Shown here in pieces: positions 25,969-41,049 of a DNA stretch of 64,000 bases. The stretch comes from Parapristionchus giblindavisi (lineage: Eukaryota > Nematoda > Chromadorea > Rhabditida > Diplogasteridae), in NCBI GenBank assembly GCA_943737045.1, contig CALSFV010000072.1:124001-188000 (forward strand), given 5' to 3'. The notes below the pieces were generated by a model. That model did not search any database and was not told the DNA's origin. It saw only the letters and a list, made by a program, of their open reading frames with translations. A program made the position numbers and the translations under genes. Each line of letters begins with the position of its first letter. Position 1 is the stretch's first letter.

Positions 25969-28652
25969 ACAGTTTCATAATACGATACAGTACTGAGAGA
26001 AGATCAAAGATTAAAATCACAACAACACGTAAACATCTTTATTCGGTATCGGCCAATCAATAATTCACTGTATTACCTTGTAGATTTTACATCGTTGTTA
26101 ATCAATCAATATGATGCGTGAAGGACCTCATACTTGTCGAAAGACTCGGTCTGAAACAATAACTATATAATTAAATCCATTATATTCGTCTTCAGCACAA
26201 ATACAGTTTCATAATACGACACAGTACTGAGAGAAGATCAAAGACTAAAATCACAACAACACGTAAACATCTTTATTCGGTATCGGCCAATCAATAATTC
26301 ACTGTATTACCTTGTCGAGTTTACATCGCTGTTGATCAATCAATATGATGCGTGAAGGACCTCATACTTTTCGAAAGACTCGGTCTGAAACAGTAACTAT
26401 ATAATAAAATCCATTATATTCTTCTTCAGCACAAATACAGTATCATAATACGATACAGTACTGAGAGAAGATCAAAGATTAAAATCACAACAACACGTAA
26501 ACATCTTTATTCGGTATCGGCCAATCAATAATTCACTGTATTACCTTGTAGATTTTACATCGTTGTTAATCAATCAATATGATGCGTGAAGGACCTCATA
26601 CTTGTCGAAAGACTCGGTCTGAAATAATAACTATATAATTAAATCCATTATATTCGTCTTCAGCAGAAACACAGTATCATAATACGATACAGTACTGAGA
26701 GATTAAAGATTGAAATCACAACAACACGTAAACATCTTTATTCGGTATCGGTCAATCAATAATTCACTGTATTACCTTGTCGAGTTTACGTCGTTGTTGA
26801 TCAATCAATATGATGCGTGAAGGACCTCATACTTTTCGAAAGACTCGGTCTGAAACAGTAACTATATAATTACATCCATTATATTCGTCTTCAGCACAAA
26901 TACAGTATCATAATACGATACAGTACTGAGAGATCAAAGATTGAAATCACAACAACACGTAAACATCTTTATTCGGTATCCGTCAATCAATAATTCACTC
27001 TATTACCTTGTCGAGTTTACATCGCTGTTGATCAATCAATATGATTCGTAAAGGACCTCATACTTGTCGAAAGACTCGGTTTGAAATAATAACTATATAA
27101 TTAAATCCATTATATTCGTCTTCAGCAGAAACACAGTATAATAATACGATACAGTACTGAGAGATCAAAGATTGAAATCACAACAACACGTAAACATCTT
27201 TATTCGGTATCCGTCAATCAATAATTCACTCTATTACCTTGTCGAGTTTACATCGCTGTTGATCAATCAATATGATTCGTAAAGGACCTCATACTTGTCG
27301 AAAGACTCGGTTTGAAATAATAACTATATAATTAAATCCATTATATTCGTCTTCAGCAGAAACACAGTATAATAATACGATACAGTACTGAGAGATTAAA
27401 GATTGAAATCACAACAACACGTAAACATCTTTATTCGGTATCGGTCAATCAATAATTCACTGTATTACCTTGTCGAGTTTACGTCGTTGTTGATCAATCA
27501 ATTTGATGCGTGAAGGACCTCATACTTGTCGAAAGACTCGGCTTGAAATAATAACTATATAATTAAATCCATTATATTCGTCTTCAGCAGAAACACAGTA
27601 TCATAATACGATACAGTACTGAGAGATTAAAGATTGAAATCACAACAACACGTAAACATCTTTATTCGGTATCGGTCAATCAATAATTCACTGTATTACC
27701 TTGTCGAGTTTACGTCGTTGTTGATCAATCAATATGATGCGTGAAGGACCTCATACTTTTCGAAAGACTCGGTCTGAAACAGTAACTATATAATTACATC
27801 CATTATATTCGTCTTCAGCACAAATACAGTTTCATAATACGATACAGTACTGAGAGAAGATCAAAGATTAAAATCACAACAACACGTAAACATCTTTATT
27901 CGGTATCGGTCAATCAATAATTCACTGTATTACCTTGTAGATTTTACATCGTTGTTAATCAATCAATATGATGCGTGAAGGACCTCATACTTGTCGAAAG
28001 ACTCGGTCTGAAACAATAACTATATAATTAAATCCATTATATTCGTCTTCAGCAGAAACACAGTATCATAATACGATACAGTACTGAGAGATCAAAGATT
28101 GAAATCACAACAACACGTAAACATCTTTATTCGGTATCCGTCAATCAATAATTCACTCTATTACCTTGTCGAGTTTACATCGCTGTTGATCAATCAATAT
28201 GATTCGTAAAGGACCTCATACTTGTCGAAAGACTCGGTTTGAAATAATAACTATATAATTAAATCCATTATATTCGTCTTCAGCAGAAACACAGTATAAT
28301 AATACGATACAGTACTGAGAGATTAAAGATTGAAATCACAACAACACGTAAACATCTTTATTCGGTATCGGTCAATCAATAATTCACTGTATTACCTTGT
28401 CGAGTTTACGTCGTTGTTGATCAATCAATTTGATGCGTGAAGGACCTCATACTTTTCGAAAGACTCGGTCTGAAACAGTAACTATATAATTACATCCATT
28501 ATATTCGTCTTCAGCACAAATACAGTTTCATAATACGATACAGTACTGAGAGAAGATCAAAGATTAAAATCACAACAACACGTAAACATCTTTATTCGGT
28601 ATCGGTCAATCAATAATTCACTGTATTACCTTGTAGATTTTACATCGTTGTT

Positions 28653-30678
28653 CTCAGGTAATTCGATCAAAGTTAGATCAGGAGAAATCAAGATCTGATC
28701 AGGAGAAATCCTAATTTGTTTTTGGCATGATCAGATCTTGATTTGACCTGATCAGATCTTGATTTCTTCTGATCATATTTTGATTTTATCTGATCATATT
28801 TTGATTTCTCCTTGTGTTTAAAAATATCTCAGTGGTATTGGAACCACTTAGGAATACATCAAAGCAATGTAAATGATTTATTCATGAATGAAGAAAAAAG
28901 AAGGTCGATCGGCATTGTAGTATTCTTGTTGCTTCTCGCACGTGTACTGAAAAATGGACGTTTAAAGGTTTAGAGGGGGGAAATTTTTTTAAGTATAGGT
29001 ATAAAAGGAATGTAAAGCATATATTATTATCGAAATTACGCTTGAAAGCTGCGTTTTTCTTTTCAAGAAGATTTCAAATTCGCTACTGAAAGCAAGAAAT
29101 GACATTCCATGCTACTTTCTACTACCGCAATTTGTTGTATTAGGTTGATGCATAAGTTTCTTTACAGCACTTTAGCCCGCTTATTTCTCTTGTTGTTGAT
29201 CAAAGGGGCCTCGGCTATAAATGTTGGAATGACATTCCCCCCTGCCTAGTGTTATTTTCTCGTCAGTCCATCTCGTCGTCCAGCTCAGAGTGGCTCATGT
29301 TGTTTTCGTCCCCGATCAAATTCACCACTGTGAGTTCACGCAGTGTCTTTTCTAGCCCCAGAACGTAAATTCGATTGACTCGCTCATGTCATTAATGGGG
29401 ATGAAACAAGGTGAAATCTATTTTCAATATGATAACGCAAGACTCATTTAAACATTGACCAAGGCTTGAACTGGCAAGCTATGGCTAGACGAAATTCACT
29501 CGGAAACGGAGAATGAGGACCACTTGCGCGCAGAGATAAGAGAACTAGCCCATCATTGCGCGCATAATTGCAGGTTTGACATTTCTCCAACTACGTAGTC
29601 TTCATCTATAGGAAAAGGGCTTTCTAATGAGCTATAGTTCATCTCTCATGGACAGAATAATGAAAAAGAGACTCCTTGTTAATTTTGTAAAGAAACTTAT
29701 GCATCAACGTAATAGAATGACAAAATTAACATGAGTAGCCACGAGTTACAGTTGTTTCATATTTTCCAATAATGTAGGTATAATAAAATGCATACCATTT
29801 ATATCGCCATGTGCGCTATCTTGTGCTTGAATTTCCTCAGATTGATATTAGAAGAGGTCACCCATGAGACCAGTTTAGCCGAATATAAGACGATAAGAAA
29901 TCAATCTGGAAATCATATTGTATAGATATTTAAAACTTTTTATGAATAATTCTCTAGATATTGGTTCATTTATTGATCTCATATTGAATCTCCAACACTC
30001 GTTATCTTGTCTTGATATTGCGTACGGAATCTTCCATAGCGCCAAAGAGAAATAGCAACTAGTGAGCGATCGAAAACTGCTTCTAAGTTCGACATAACAC
30101 GAAAAAAGTAAATGAATTAAGAAATCAATACAACTCACGCTGTGTGATTCCCATAGCTAGCGGTAGACAGTATTAATCGACCTTCATTCCGCGCCTCTAC
30201 ATTACGAGTTCCTATAAAGCTCAGAATTAAACCGATAATATTGATTTAGAACTACTCTTCAATCTAATATCATACCTGGCTTCAGCACCTCCACATCCTG
30301 CTTGAACAATTCGTGTCATTCAGACTGAGTAGCTGCAAATTTGAACTTTCCCATGTTACAACAACATGAATGAGAAACGAAACAACTGTAGCATACAACA
30401 AATGGATATATGCATCTTCTAGTTCAATGTAACAACGTGATACGAAAATATGAAATATCTATCGATAATAAACTATTATTTCATCGTAAAAATATAAATT
30501 AAAACGTGCTCCCTCCTTATAATCAAACACGCACGTAAATTAAACGCGCAAAGCAAAATCCTTTGCGCATTTGTAGTACTTGATCCGAATCTGATCAGAT
30601 CTGATCAGATTCTGATTTCATCTGATCAGATTCAAAAGTGGTCAAATTCCTGATCTGACATTGATCGAATTACCTGAG
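28653..30678. mobile_element. 2026-bp TIR element, single copy in the array
   Basis: An insertion in the satellite with about 31-bp terminal inverted repeats (28,653-28,683 and 30,648-30,678, outermost CTCAGGTAATTCGATCA, about two mismatches in 31). The apparent target duplication is only TT. Inside the ends are subterminal repeats of a palindromic motif CTGATCAGATC-TTGATTT, several copies at 28,670-28,812 and again at 30,585-30,655. No transposase is visible, so it is a non-autonomous DNA transposon of unassigned superfamily. The 87-codon frame at 30,138-29,875 (minus) has no recognisable domain and is probably chance. It is not amplified, which suggests it arrived after most of the array expansion. 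A deleted mariner is nested at 29,140-29,712. Confidence 0.85.
29140..29712 (+). mobile_element. Internally deleted mariner transposon (nested)
   Basis: Terminal inverted repeats of about 26 bp begin TTAGGTTGATGCATAAG on the left and TTACGTTGATGCATAAG on the right strand, with one mismatch across 26 positions. Both ends abut TA (29,138-29,139 and 29,713-29,714), the target duplication of the Tc1/mariner superfamily. The 573-bp interior is too short for a ~345-aa transposase. One piece near 29,400 reads YFQYDNAR, like the mariner DDE-domain motif HDNARPH, followed at once by stops. It is a dead deletion derivative or MITE. Orientation is taken from that fragment. Confidence 0.88.
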
Positions 30679-33600
30679 TTAATCAATCAATATGATGCGT
30701 GAAGGACCTCATACTTGTCGAAAGACTCGATCTGAAACAATAACTATATAATTAAATCCATTATATTCGTCTTCAGCACAAATACAGTTTCATAATACGA
30801 CACAGTACTGAGAGAAGATCAAAGATTAAAATCACAACAACACGTAAACATCTTTATTCGGTATCGGCCAATCAATAATTCACTGTATTACCTTGTCGAG
30901 TTTACATCGCTGTTGATCAATCAATATGATGCGTGAAGGACCTCATACTTTTCGAAAGACTCGGTCTGAAACAGTAACTATATAATAAAATCCATTATAT
31001 TCTTCTTCAGCACAAATACAGTATCATAATACGATACAGTACTGAGAGAAGATCAAAGATTAAAATCACAACAACACGTAAACATCTTTATTCGGTATCG
31101 GCCAATCAATAATTCACTGTATTACCTTGTAGATTTTACATCGTTGTTAATCAATCAATATGATGCGTGAAGGACCTCATACTTTTCGAAAGACTCGGCT
31201 TGAAATAATAACTATATAATTAAATCCATTATATTCGTCTTCAGCACAAATACAGTTTCATAATACGATACAGTACTGAGAGAAGATCAAAGATTAAAAT
31301 CACAACAACACGTAAACATCTTTATTCGGTATCGGTCAATCAATAATTCACTGTATTACCTTGTAGATTTTACATCGTTGTTAATCAATCAATATGATGC
31401 GTGAAGGACCTCATACTTGTCGAAAGACTCGGTCTGAAACAATAACTATATAATTAAATCCATTATATTCGTCTTCAGCAGAAACACAGTATCATAATAC
31501 GATACAGTACTGAGAGATCAAAGATTGAAATCACAACAACACGTAAACATCTTTATTCGGTATCCGTCAATCAATAATTCACTCTATTACCTTGTCGAGT
31601 TTACATCGTTGTTGATCAATCAATATGATGCGTGAAGGAACTCATACTTTTCGAAAGACTCGGTCTGAAACAGTAACTATATAATTAAATCCATTATATT
31701 CGTCTTCAGCACAAATACAGTTTCATAATACGATACAGTACTGAGAGAAGATCAAAGATTAAAATCACAACAACACGTAAACATCTTTATTCGGTATCGG
31801 TCAATCAATAATTCACTGTATTACCTTGTAGATTTTACATCGTTGTTAATCAATCAATATGATGCGTGAAGGACCTCATACTTGTCGAAAGACTCGGTCT
31901 GAAACAATAACTATATAATTAAATCCATTATATTCGTCTTCAGCAGAAACACAGTATCATAATACGATACAGTACTGAGAGATCAAAGATTGAAATCACA
32001 ACAACACGTAAACATCTTTATTCGGTATCCGTCAATCAATAATTCACTCTATTACCTTGTCGAGTTTACATCGCTGTTGATCAATCAATATGATTCGTAA
32101 AGGACCTCATACTTGTCGAAAGACTCGGTTTGAAATAATAACTATGTAATTAAATCCATTATATTCGTCTTCAGCAGAAACACAGTATAATAATACGATA
32201 CAGTACTGAGAGAAGATCAAAGATTAAAATCACAACAACACGTAAACATCTTTATTCGGTATCGGTCAATCAATAATTCACTGTATTACCTTGTAGATTT
32301 TACATCGTTGTTAATCAATCAATATGATGCGTGAAGGACCTCATACTTGTCGAAAGACTCGGTCTGAAACAATAACTATATAATTAAATCCATTATATTC
32401 GTCTTCAGCAGAAACACAGTATCATAATACGATACAGTACTGAGAGATCAAAGATTGAAATCACAACAACACGTAAACATCTTTATTCGGTATCGGTCAA
32501 TCAATAATTCACTGTATTACCTTGTAGATTTTACATCGTTGTTAATCAATCAATATGATGCGTGAAGGACCTCATACTTGTCGAAAGACTCGGTCTGAAA
32601 CAATAACTATATAATTAAATCCATTATATTCGTCTTCAGCAGAAACACAGTATCATAATACGATACAGTACTGAGAGATCAAAGATTGAAATCACAACAA
32701 CACGTAAACATCTTTATTCGGTATCGGTCAATCAATAATTCACTGTATTACCTTGTAGATTTTACATCGTTGTTAATCAATCAATATGATGCGTGAAGGA
32801 CCTCATACTTGTCGAAAGACTCGGCTTGAAATAATAACTATATAATTAAATCCATTATATTCGTCTTCAGCAGAAACACAGTATCATAATACGATACAGT
32901 ACTGAGAGATTAAAGATTGAAATCACAACAACACGTAAACATCTTTATTCGGTATCGGTCAATCAATAATTCACTGTATTACCTTGTAGATTTTACATCG
33001 TTGTTAATCAATCAATATGATGCGTGAAGGACCTCATACTTGTCGAAAGACTCGGTCTGAAACAATAACTATATAATTAAATCCATTATATTCGTCTTCA
33101 GCAGAAACACAGTATCATAATACGATACAGTACTGAGAGATCAAAGATTGAAATCACAACAACACGTAAACATCTTTATTCGGTATCGGTCAATCAATAA
33201 TTCACTGTATTACCTTGTAGATTTTACATCGTTGTTAATCAATCAATATGATGCGTGAAGGACCTCATACTTGTCGAAAGACTCGGCTTGAAATAATAAC
33301 TATATAATTAAATCCATTATATTCGTCTTCAGCAGAAACACAGTATCATAATACGATACAGTACTGAGAGATTAAAGATTGAAATCACAACAACACGTAA
33401 ACATCTTTATTCGGTATCGGTCAATCAATAATTCACTGTATTACCTTGTCGAGTTTACGTCGTTGTTGATCAATCAATATGATGCGTGAAGGACCTCATA
33501 CTTTTCGAAAGACTCGGTCTGAAACAGTAACTATATAATTACATCCATTATATTCGTCTTCAGCACAAATACAGTTTCATAATACGATACAGTACTGAGA

Positions 33601-36600
33601 GAAGATCAAAGATTAAAATCACAACAACACGTAAACATCTTTATTCGGTATCGGTCAATCAATAATTCACTGTATTACCTTGTAGATTTTACATCGTTGT
33701 TAATCAATCAATATGATGCGTGAAGGACCTCATACTTGTCGAAAGACTCGGTCTGAAACAATAACTATATAATTAAATCCATTATATTCGTCTTCAGCAG
33801 AAACACAATATCATAATACGATACAGTACTGAGAGGTCAAAGATTGAAATCACAACAACATGTAAACATCTTTATTCGGTATCCGTCAATCAATAATTCA
33901 CTCTATTACCTTGTCGAGTTTACATCGCTGTTGATCAATCAATATGATGCGTAAAGGACCTCATACTTGTCGAAAGACTCGGTTTGAAATAATAACTATA
34001 TAATTAAATCCATTATATTCGTCTTCAGCAGAAACACAGTATAATAATACGATACAGTACTGAGAGAAGATCAAAGATTAAAATCACAACAACACGTAAA
34101 CATCTTTATTCGGTATCGGTCAATCAATAATTCACTGTATTACCTTGTAGATTTTACATCGTTGTTAATCAATCAATATGATGCGTGAAGGACCTCATAC
34201 TTGTCGAAAGACTCGGCTTGAAATAATAACTATATAATTAAATCCATTATATTCGTCTTCAGCAGAAACACAGTATCATAATACGATACAGTACTGAGAG
34301 ATTAAAGATTGAAATCACAACAACACGTAAACATCTTTATTCGGTATCGGTCAATCAATAATTCACTGTATTACCTTGTCGAGTTTACGTCGTTGTTGAT
34401 CAATCAATATGATGCGTGAAGGACCTCATACTTTTCGAAAGACTCGGTCTGAAACAGTAACTATATAATTACATCCGTTATATTCGTCTTCAGCACAAAT
34501 ACAGTTTCATAATACGATACAGTACTGAGAGAAGATCAAAGATTAAAATCACAACAACACGTAAACATCTTTATTCGGTATCGGTCAATCAATAATTCAC
34601 TGTATTACCTTGTAGATTTTACATCGTTGTTAATCAATCAATATGATGCGTGAAGGACCTCATACTTGTCGAAAGACTCGGTCTGAAACAATAACTATAT
34701 AATTAAATCCATTATATTCGTCTTCAGCAGAAACACAGTATCATAATACGATACAGTACTGAGAGATCAAAGATTGAAATCACAACAACACGTAAACATC
34801 TTTATTCGGTATCCGTCAATCAATAATTCACTCTATTACCTTGTCGAGTTTACATCGTTGTTGATCAATCAATATGATGCGTGAAGGAACTCATACTTTT
34901 CGAAAGACTCGGTCTGAAACAGTAACTATATAATTAAATCCATTATATTCGTCTTCAGCACAAATACAGTTTCATAATACGATACAGTACTGAGAGAAGA
35001 TCAAAGATTAAAATCACAACAACACGTAAACATCTTTATTCGGTATCGGCCAATCAATAATTCACTGTATTACCTTGTAGATTTTACATCGTTGTTAATC
35101 AATCAATATGATGCGTGAAGGACCTCATACTTGTCGAAAGACTCGGCTTGAAATAATAACTATATAATTAAATCCATTATATTCGTCTTCAGCAGAAACA
35201 CAGTATCATAATACGATACAGTACTGAGAGATTAAAGATTGAAATCACAACAACACGTAAACATCTTTATTCGGTATCGGTCAATCAATAATTCACTGTA
35301 TTACCTTGTCGAGTTTACGTCGTTGTTGATCAATCAATATGATGCGTGAAGGACCTCATACTTTTCGAAAGACTCGGTCTGAAACAGTAACTATATAATT
35401 ACATCCATTATATTCGTCTTCAGCACAAATACAGTTTCATAATACGATACAGTACTGAGAGAAGATCAAAGATTAAAATCACAACAACACGTAAACATCT
35501 TTATTCGGTATCGGTCAATCAATAATTCACTGTATTACCTTGTAGATTTTACATCGTTGTTAATCAATCAATATGATGCGTGAAGGACCTCATACTTGTC
35601 GAAAGACTCGGTCTGAAACAATAACTATATAATTAAATCCATTATATTCGTCTTCAGCAGAAACACAGTATCATAATACGATACAGTACTGAGAGATCAA
35701 AGATTGAAATCACAACAACACGTAAACATCTTTATTCGGTATCCGTCAATCAATAATTCACTCTATTACCTTGTCGAGTTTACATCGCTGTTGATCAATC
35801 AATATGATTCGTAAAGGACCTCATACTTGTCGAAAGACTCGGTTTGAAATAATAACTATATAATTAAATCCATTATATTCGTCTTCAGCAGAAACACAGT
35901 ATCATAATACGATACAGTACTGAGAGATCAAAGATTGAAATCACAACAACACGTAAACATCTTTATTCGGTATCCGTCAATCAATAATTCACTCTATTAC
36001 CTTGTCGAGTTTACATCGTTGTTGATCAATCAATATGATGCGTGAAGGAACTCATACTTTTCGAAAGACTCGGTCTGAAACAGTAACTATATAATTAAAT
36101 CCATTATATTCGTCTTCAGCACAAATACAGTTTCATAATACGATACAGTACTGAGAGAAGATCAAAGATTAAAATCACAACAACACGTAAACATCTTTAT
36201 TCGGTATCGGCCAATCAATAATTCACTGTATTACCTTGTAGATTTTACATCGTTGTTAATCAATCAATATGATGCGTGAAGGACCTCATACTTGTCGAAA
36301 GACTCGGCTTGAAATAATAACTATATAATTAAATCCATTATATTCGTCTTCAGCAGAAACACAGTATCATAATACGATACAGTACTGAGAGATTAAAGAT
36401 TGAAATCACAACAACACGTAAACATCTTTATTCGGTATCGGTCAATCAATAATTCACTGTATTACCTTGTCGAGTTTACGTCGTTGTTGATCAATCAATA
36501 TGATGCGTGAAGGACCTCATACTTTTCGAAAGACTCGGTCTGAAACAGTAACTATATAATTACATCCATTATATTCGTCTTCAGCACAAATACAGTTTCA

Positions 36601-39600
36601 TAATACGATACAGTACTGAGAGAAGATCAAAGATTAAAATCACAACAACACGTAAACATCTTTATTCGGTATCGGTCAATCAATAATTCACTGTATTACC
36701 TTGTAGATTTTACATCGTTGTTAATCAATCAATATGATGCGTGAAGGACCTCATACTTGTCGAAAGACTCGGTCTGAAACAATAACTATATAATTAAATC
36801 CATTATATTCGTCTTCAGCAGAAACACAGTATCATAATACGATACAGTACTGAGAGATCAAAGATTGAAATCACAACAACACGTAAACATCTTTATTCGG
36901 TATCCGTCAATCAATAATTCACTCTATTACCTTGTCGAGTTTACATCGCTGTTGATCAATCAATATGATTCGTAAAGGACCTCATACTTGTCGAAAGACT
37001 CGGTTTGAAATAATAACTATATAATTAAATCCATTATATTCGTCTTCAGCAGAAACACAGTATAATAATACGATACAGTACTGAGAGAAGATCAAAGATT
37101 AAAATCACAACAACACGTAAACATCTTTATTCGGTATCGGTCAATCAATAATTCACTGTATTACCTTGTAGATTTTACATCGTTGTTAATCAATCAATAT
37201 GATGCGTGAAGGACCTCATACTTGTCGAAAGACTCGGTCTGAAACAATAACTATATAATTAAATCCATTATATTCGTCTTCAGCAGAAACACAGTATCAT
37301 AATACGATACAGTACTGAGAGAAGATCAAAGATTAAAATCACAACAACACGTAAACATCTTTATTCGGTATCGGCCAATCAATAATTCACTGTATTACCT
37401 TGTAGATTTTACATCGTTGTTAATCAATCAATATGATGCGTGAAGGACCTCATACTTGTCGAAAGACTCGGCTTGAAATAATAACTATATAATTAAATCC
37501 ATTATATTCGTCTTCAGCAGAAACACAGTATCATAATACGATACAGTACTGAGAGATTAAAGATTGAAATCACAACAACACGTAAACATCTTTATTCGGT
37601 ATCGGTCAATCAATAATTCACTGTATTACCTTGTCGAGTTTACGTCGTTGTTGATCAATCAATATGATGCGTGAAGGACCTCATACTTTTCGAAAGACTC
37701 GGTCTGAAACAGTAACTATATAATTACATCCATTATATTCGTCTTCAGCACAAATACAGTTTCATAATACGATACAGTACTGAGAGAAGATCAAAGATTA
37801 AAATCACAACAACACGTAAACATCTTTATTCGGTATCGGTCAATCAATAATTCACTGTATTACCTTGTAGATTTTACATCGTTGTTAATCAATCAATATG
37901 ATGCGTGAAGGACCTCATACTTGTCGAAAGACTCGGTCTGAAACAATAACTATATAATTAAATCCATTATATTCGTCTTCAGCAGAAACACAGTATCATA
38001 ATACGATACAGTACTGAGAGATCAAAGATTGAAATCACAACAACACGTAAACATCTTTATTCGGTATCCGTCAATCAATAATTCACTCTATTACCTTGTC
38101 GAGTTTACATCGCTGTTGATCAATCAATATGATTCGTAAAGGACCTCATACTTGTCGAAAGACTCGGTTTGAAATAATAACTATATAATTAAATCCATTA
38201 TATTCGTCTTCAGCAGAAACACAGTATAATAATACGATACAGTACTGAGAGAAGATCAAAGATTAAAATCACAACAACACGTAAACATCTTTATTCGGTA
38301 TCGGTCAATCAATAATTCACTGTATTACCTTGTAGATTTTACATCGTTGTTAATCAATCAATATGATGCGTGAAGGACCTCATACTTGTCGAAAGACTCG
38401 GTCTGAAACAATAACTATATAATTAAATCCATTATATTCGTCTTCAGCAGAAACACAGTATCATAATACGATACAGTACTGAGAGATCAAAGATTGAAAT
38501 CACAACAACACGTAAACATCTTTATTCGGTATCGGTCAATCAATAATTCACTGTATTACCTTGTAGATTTTACATCGTTGTTAATCAATCAATATGATGC
38601 GTGAAGGACCTCATACTTGTCGAAAGACTCGGTCTGAAACAATAACTATATAATTAAATCCATTATATTCGTCTTCAGCAGAAACACAGTATCATAATAC
38701 GATACAGTACTGAGAGATCAAAGATTGAAATCACAACAACACGTAAACATCTTTATTCGGTATCGGTCAATCAATAATTCACTGTATTACCTTGTAGATT
38801 TTACATCGTTGTTAATCAATCAATATGATGCGTGAAGGACCTCATACTTGTCGAAAGACTCGGCTTGAAATAATAACTATATAATTAAATCCATTATATT
38901 CGTCTTCAGCAGAAACACAGTATCATAATACGATACAGTACTGAGAGATTAAAGATTGAAATCACAACAACACGTAAACATCTTTATTCGGTATCGGTCA
39001 ATCAATAATTCACTGTATTACCTTGTCGAGTTTACGTCGTTGTTGATCAATCAATATGATGCGTGAAGGACCTCATACTTTTCGAAAGACTCGGTCTGAA
39101 ACAGTAACTATATAATTACATCCATTATATTCGTCTTCAGCACAAATACAGTTTCATAATACGATACAGTACTGAGAGAATATCAAAGATTAAAATCACA
39201 ACAACACGTAAACATCTTTATTCGGTATCGGCCAATCAATAATTCACTGTATTACCTTGTAGATTTTACATCGTTGTTAATCAATCAATATGATGCGTGA
39301 AGGACCTCATACTTGTCGAAAGACTCGGCTTGAAATAATAACTATATAATTAAATCCATTATATTCGTCTTCAGCAGAAACACAGTATCATAATACGATA
39401 CAGTACTGAGAGATTAAAGATTGAAATCACAACAACACGTAAACATCTTTATTCGGTATCGGTCAATCAATAATTCACTGTATTACCTTGTCGAGTTTAC
39501 ATCGTTGTTAATCAATCAATATGATGCGTGAAGGACCTCATACTTGTCGAAAGACTCGGCTTGAAATAATAACTATATAATTAAATCCATTATATTCGTC

Positions 39601-41049
39601 TTCAGCACAAATACAGTTTCATAATACGATACAGTACTGAGAGAAGATCAAAGATTAAAATCACAACAACACGTAAACATCTTTATTCGGTATCGGTCAA
39701 TCAATAATTCACTGTATTACCTTGTAGATTTTACATCGTTGTTAATCAATCAATATGATGCGTGAAGGACCTCATACTTGTCGAAAGACTCGGTCTGAAA
39801 CAATAACTATATAATTAAATCCATTATATTCGTCTTCAGCAGAAACACAGTATCATAATACGATACAGTACTGAGAGATCAAAGATTGAAATCACAACAA
39901 CACGTAAACATCTTTATTCGGTATCCGTCAATCAATAATTCACTCTATTACCTTGTCGAGTTTACATCGCTGTTGATCAATCAATATGATTCGTAAAGGA
40001 CCTCATACTTGTCGAAAGACTCGGTTTGAAATAATAACTATATAATTAAATCCATTATATTCGTCTTCAGCAGAAACACAGTATAATAATACGATACAGT
40101 ACTGAGAGAAGATCAAAGATTAAAATCACAACAACACGTAAACATCTTTATTCGGTATCGGTCAATCAATAATTCACTGTATTACCTTGTAGATTTTACA
40201 TCGTTGTTAATCAATCAATATGATGCGTGAAGGACCTCATACTTGTCGAAAGACTCGGTCTGAAACAATAACTATATAATTAAATCCATTATATTCGTCT
40301 TCAGCAGAAACACAGTATCATAATACGATACAGTACTGAGAGATCAAAGATTGAAATCACAACAACACGTAAACATCTTTATTCGGTATCGGTCAATCAA
40401 TAATTCACTGTATTACCTTGTAGATTTTACATCGTTGTTAATCAATCAATATGATGCGTGAAGGACCTCATACTTGTCGAAAGACTCGGTCTGAAACAAT
40501 AACTATATAATTAAATCCATTATATTCGTCTTCAGCAGAAACACAGTATCATAATACGATACAGTACTGAGAGATCAAAGATTGAAATCACAACAACACG
40601 TAAACATCTTTATTCGGTATCGGTCAATCAATAATTCACTGTATTACCTTGTAGATTTTACATCGTTGTTAATCAATCAATATGATGCGTGAAGGACCTC
40701 ATACTTGTCGAAAGACTCGGCTTGAAATAATAACTATATAATTAAATCCATTATATTCGTCTTCAGCAGAAACACAGTATCATAATACGATACAGTACTG
40801 AGAGATTAAAGATTGAAATCACAACAACACGTAAACATCTTTATTCGGTATCGGTCAATCAATAATTCACTGTATTACCTTGTCGAGTTTACGTCGTTGT
40901 TGATCAATCAATATGATGCGTGAAGGACCTCATACTTTTCGAAAGACTCGGTCTGAAACAGTAACTATATAATTACATCCATTATATTCGTCTTCAGCAC
41001 AAATACAGTTTCATAATACGATACAGTACTGAGAGAAGATCAAAGATTA

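Larger units (their letters stand above)
13035..28652 (-). repeat. 233-bp satellite array, minus-oriented block (left part)
   Basis: The same satellite as 1-13,034 but reverse-complemented. It is interrupted by four LINE fragments, four SINE copies and a 59-bp insert. At least three monomer classes alternate: GAGAGAAGATCAAAGATTAAAATC with CTTGTAGATTTTACATCG, GAGAGATCAAAGATTG with TATCCGTCAATC, and GAGAGATTAAAGATTG with TTTACGTCG. No genes are seen in the satellite itself. Confidence 0.97.

Noticed and set aside
29875..30138. 87-codon minus-strand frame in the 2-kb transposon
   Set aside because: No recognisable domain or transposase motif, and it is unrelated to the ends of the element. Length is within chance for AT-rich sequence.
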